7,843 bases of DNA from Nocardioides sp. GTDB lineage: Bacteria; Actinomycetota; Actinomycetes; Propionibacteriales; Nocardioidaceae. The notes below the pieces were generated by a model that was not told the origin of the DNA, searched no databases, and saw nothing but the letters and a program-made list of their open reading frames with translations. The DNA is taken from the NCBI GenBank assembly GCA_021166815.1, contig JAJPEO010000081.1, positions 1 to 7,843 of the forward strand. The letters are read 5' to 3'. Of the stretch, positions 6,418 to 7,843 are shown one piece after another (position 1 is the stretch's first letter; every line of letters starts with the position of its first letter). The position numbers and the translations under genes are program-made.

Positions 6418-6647
6418 GCGAGCAGCCCCCCGAGCCCCCCGAGTCCCCGGAGGACCCGCAGGTCCCCGAGCAGGACGCGGACCCCGCGCGCGAGCCGGAG
6501 TGGCAGCGTCGTCGACGCCTGGACTCGATCTTCGGCGACACGCTGCCCGAGCAGACCGCGGACGACCGCGCCCCCGGTGAGGCGGGACGCGAGGGCAAGG
6601 GTGACCGCTGGTACCGCGACCAGGTGCCGCCCCACCACGGAGGCTAG
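6414..6647 (+). CDS. Small conserved actinobacterial protein downstream of the LCP gene
   Basis: This is a 77-residue protein with no signal peptide or membrane segment. The first 30 residues are rich in Pro, Glu and Asp and look disordered. Then come RRRRLDSIFGDTLPEQTADDR (about 33-53) and, at the C-terminus, DRWYRDQVPPHHGG. I recall similar FGD-LP-E-T-DDR and PPHHG blocks in unnamed small actinobacterial proteins; no function is known. GTG 6414 overlaps the LCP stop as GTGA, so translational coupling is likely, with only a weak GGGG as ribosome binding site. GTG 6408 would add two residues. The acidic half followed by a basic patch could mediate binding, but that is a guess. Confidence 0.75.
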   Translation: MSEQPPEPPESPEDPQVPEQDADPAREPEWQRRRRLDSIFGDTLPEQTADDRAPGEAGREGKGDRWYRDQVPPHHGG

Positions 6648-6660
6648 GACCGCACGGTCC
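6647..6660. terminator. Short hairpin at the 3' end of the LCP operon
   Basis: GGACCG and CGGTCC (6647-6660) are inverted copies separated by two bases and begin at the last base of the TAG stop of the small gene. In practice this is a 5-bp stem with a 4-nt loop. It may act together with the larger hairpin just downstream. Confidence 0.4.
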
Positions 6661-6670
6661 CCGGAGAAGC

Positions 6671-6704
6671 CGTACGGCCCACCCCGGGCGGGATGGGCCG
6701 TACG
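6671..6704. terminator. Bidirectional terminator hairpin between convergent units
   Basis: CGTACGGCCCA (6671-6681) and TGGGCCGTACG (6694-6704) form a perfect 11-bp stem with a 12-nt loop. It lies between the end of the LCP/small-gene pair (+) and the end of mscL (-), 16 bp from the mscL stop. Symmetry and position fit a shared terminator. There is no T tract on either strand. Confidence 0.75.
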
Positions 6705-6720
6705 TGGGACGTGCTGGGGA

Positions 6721-7083
6721 TCAGGCCTTGGCCTTGAGCAGGTCGCGGATCTCCTCCAGGAGGGCGACGTCGGCGGGGGTCCCCTCGGCCTCGTCCGGGA
6801 AGTACTTCTCCTTGGCCTTGGTGAAAGGCACCACGACGAAGAAGTAGACGACCGCGGCCAGGATGAGGAACGCCACGAGGGCGGTGAGGAACGGGCCGAC
6901 GAGGACGTCGCCCGGAGCGAACTCGTCGAAGTTCGCCTCCTTGCCGCCGCTGAGCTTGCTGACGAACGACATCAGCATCCCCGTGAAGGCCGTGACCACG
7001 GCAGCGAACGACGTGCCGATGATGACCGCCACGGCGAGCTCGACCAGGCTCCCGCGGAGGATGAAGTTCTTGAATCCACTCAT
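6721..7083 (-). CDS. mscL: Large-conductance mechanosensitive channel MscL
   Basis: This is a 120-residue protein. MscL forms a homopentameric pore that opens under membrane tension and releases solutes during hypo-osmotic shock. The N-terminal signature GFKNFILRGSLVELAVAVIIG (3-23) leads into TM1 (about 14-40), whose small and hydrophobic residues around 17-23 form the gate. A short periplasmic loop (about 43-60) is followed by TM2 (about 64-86, ending VVVPF) and the basic TKAKEK. The C-terminal amphipathic helix VALLEEIRDLLKAK matches the cytoplasmic bundle of the family. The loop and tail are shorter than in Mycobacterium tuberculosis MscL. The ATG at 7083 has a good GAAGGGAA ribosome binding site about eight bases upstream. 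It follows the SAF-domain gene on the same strand after 65 bp. Confidence 0.97.
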   Translation of the reverse strand: MSGFKNFILRGSLVELAVAVIIGTSFAAVVTAFTGMLMSFVSKLSGGKEANFDEFAPGDVLVGPFLTALVAFLILAAVVYFFVVVPFTKAKEKYFPDEAEGTPADVALLEEIRDLLKAKA

Positions 7084-7104
7084 CGTCGAGCTTCCCTTCG
7101 TGTG

Positions 7105-7120
7105 GCCGACCCGAGTCGGC
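7105..7120. promoter_or_regulatory. Hairpin in the mscL leader
   Basis: GCCGAC (7105-7110) and GTCGGC (7115-7120) form a 6-bp stem with a 4-nt loop. It lies about 22 bp upstream of the mscL start, just before its ribosome binding site. A second pair, GTGGCCG (7102-7108) with CGGCCAC (7141-7147), can enclose or replace it. It could end the upstream transcript or structure the mscL leader. Confidence 0.4.
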
Positions 7121-7127
7121 GCTTGGA

Positions 7128-7150
7128 AACGTGCTGAAGGCGGCCACGTT
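7128..7150 (-). terminator. Weak terminator-like hairpin at the end of the SAF gene
   Basis: AACGTG (7128-7133) and CACGTT (7145-7150) are perfect inverted copies with an 11-nt loop. The upstream arm overlaps the TAA stop (7151-7149). On the minus strand the stem ends in TTT. The stem is short, so read-through into mscL is likely. Confidence 0.35.
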
Positions 7151-7793
7151 AGCGCCCGAAGGCGATCGTGAGGAAACGTGCCAGCGACGCGCCGGCGACC
7201 AGCGGCACCTGGTCCGGTGCCAGCGACACGACCACCAGGGCGCCGTCGGTCCCCTCCCCGAGGCCCTGTGGGACCTCGTGCGGCACGGCCAGGACGGTGA
7301 CGTCCGTGGCCACGACGTCGGTGCGGCCGGACCCGGGGTCGGTGGCCAACAGGTCGACGACGTCGCCCGGCTGCACGAGCGACGCCATGCCCGCGTCAGG
7401 GAGACGGAGGGGCAGCGCCTGCTCGCCGGGTCTCGCCCGAGCCAGGGCCGGACCCACCAGGCGCACGTCGCTGACGGGCTCGCCGCGGCGCAGCCCGGCC
7501 GCGAGCATCCGGCCGACCGGGCGCTCCGCCAGCCCGTCGGGCACCGCCTCGCGGGGCAGGCGGACCGTGGTGAGGTCCCCGGCGACCAGCCGGGCGCCGG
7601 CCGGCAGGTCCCTCGCCGCCACGGTGACCTCGACCGCGGGCGGGGGCCCGGGCGCGAGCGCCTGCAGGGCCAAAGCGACCGCCAGCGCGCTCACCGCGGC
7701 CGCGACCAGTCGCCTGCGGTAGGCCAGGTGGCGGCGTACGACGCCCAGGCGGCGACGCAGGGACGCGGCGGGAGCATCGAGGGCGACGAGCAT
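7149..7793 (-). CDS. SAF-domain membrane protein, CpaB/RcpC-like
   Basis: This is a 214-residue protein. A basic N-terminus (about 12-28, rich in Arg) precedes one membrane helix (about 29-48), so most of the protein faces outside. The SAF domain follows: VEVTVAARDLPAGARLVAGDL (54-74), then VGRMLAAGLRRGEPV (93-107). A second module with RPGEQALPLRLPDAG (121-135) and LVQPGDVVDLLAT (139-151) resembles the RcpC/CpaB domain of Flp pilus assembly proteins. CpaB helps assemble the Tad pilus secretion channel, but no tad genes are visible and single SAF proteins are common next to mscL in actinobacteria, so a pilus role is not supported here. ATG 7793 lacks a clear ribosome binding site, but no better start is seen. 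The 50 bp beyond it hold no recognisable gene. Confidence 0.85.
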   Translation of the reverse strand: MLVALDAPAASLRRRLGVVRRHLAYRRRLVAAAVSALAVALALQALAPGPPPAVEVTVAARDLPAGARLVAGDLTTVRLPREAVPDGLAERPVGRMLAAGLRRGEPVSDVRLVGPALARARPGEQALPLRLPDAGMASLVQPGDVVDLLATDPGSGRTDVVATDVTVLAVPHEVPQGLGEGTDGALVVVSLAPDQVPLVAGASLARFLTIAFGR

Positions 7794-7843
7794 GCGGGGA
7801 CGCTAGGGCGCCGACGGGTGCGACCGGGGAGGTCATCCACAGC

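Noticed and set aside
7833..7841. DnaA box-like TCATCCACA near the right edge
   Set aside because: It has one mismatch to the consensus and is a single copy, with no replication genes nearby.

Overview
The window is a high-GC actinobacterial chromosome segment. GC-rich third codon positions, an IdeR/DtxR-type repressor end, an LCP-family ligase, a PF09826-type beta-propeller protein and an actinobacterial-style MscL all point that way. A Nocardioidaceae-like host is my best guess; it rests on general resemblance, including a palindromic intergenic element of the GGTTGAGG...CCTCGAAACC kind, and not on any search. I see no transposase, integrase, phage gene, plasmid gene or CRISPR array, so this looks like ordinary chromosome.

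Left part (1-850): the 3' end of an iron-dependent repressor gene (+) converges on a small DUF2277 gene (-). The 210 bp between them hold a period-30 tandem repeat ending in a palindromic element. A separate 67-bp element with perfect 15-bp inverted arms (779-845) lies between the DUF2277 gene and the next gene on the same strand.

Middle (848-3638, -): two exported proteins in series, first a small secreted protein built from two type IV pilin-like halves, then a membrane-anchored C-terminal beta-propeller protein. They are 61 bp apart and may be co-transcribed, with a hairpin between them. A saccharopine dehydrogenase-family oxidoreductase (+, to 4917) is divergent from them. It converges on a tRNA-Arg(CCU) gene (-), whose anticodon stem is only partly paired.

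Right part (5161-7793): an LCP phosphotransferase gene (+) overlaps a 77-aa conserved small gene by 4 nt. A strong hairpin (6671-6704) separates them from two convergent genes on the - strand, mscL and, upstream of it, a SAF-domain (CpaB/RcpC-like) membrane protein. Several products act at the cell envelope: the propeller and pilin-like proteins, the LCP ligase, MscL and the SAF protein. They do not form one recognisable pathway. I found no convincing undescribed multi-gene system. The most original items are the duplicated pilin-like protein, the two intergenic repeat elements and the imperfect tRNA.
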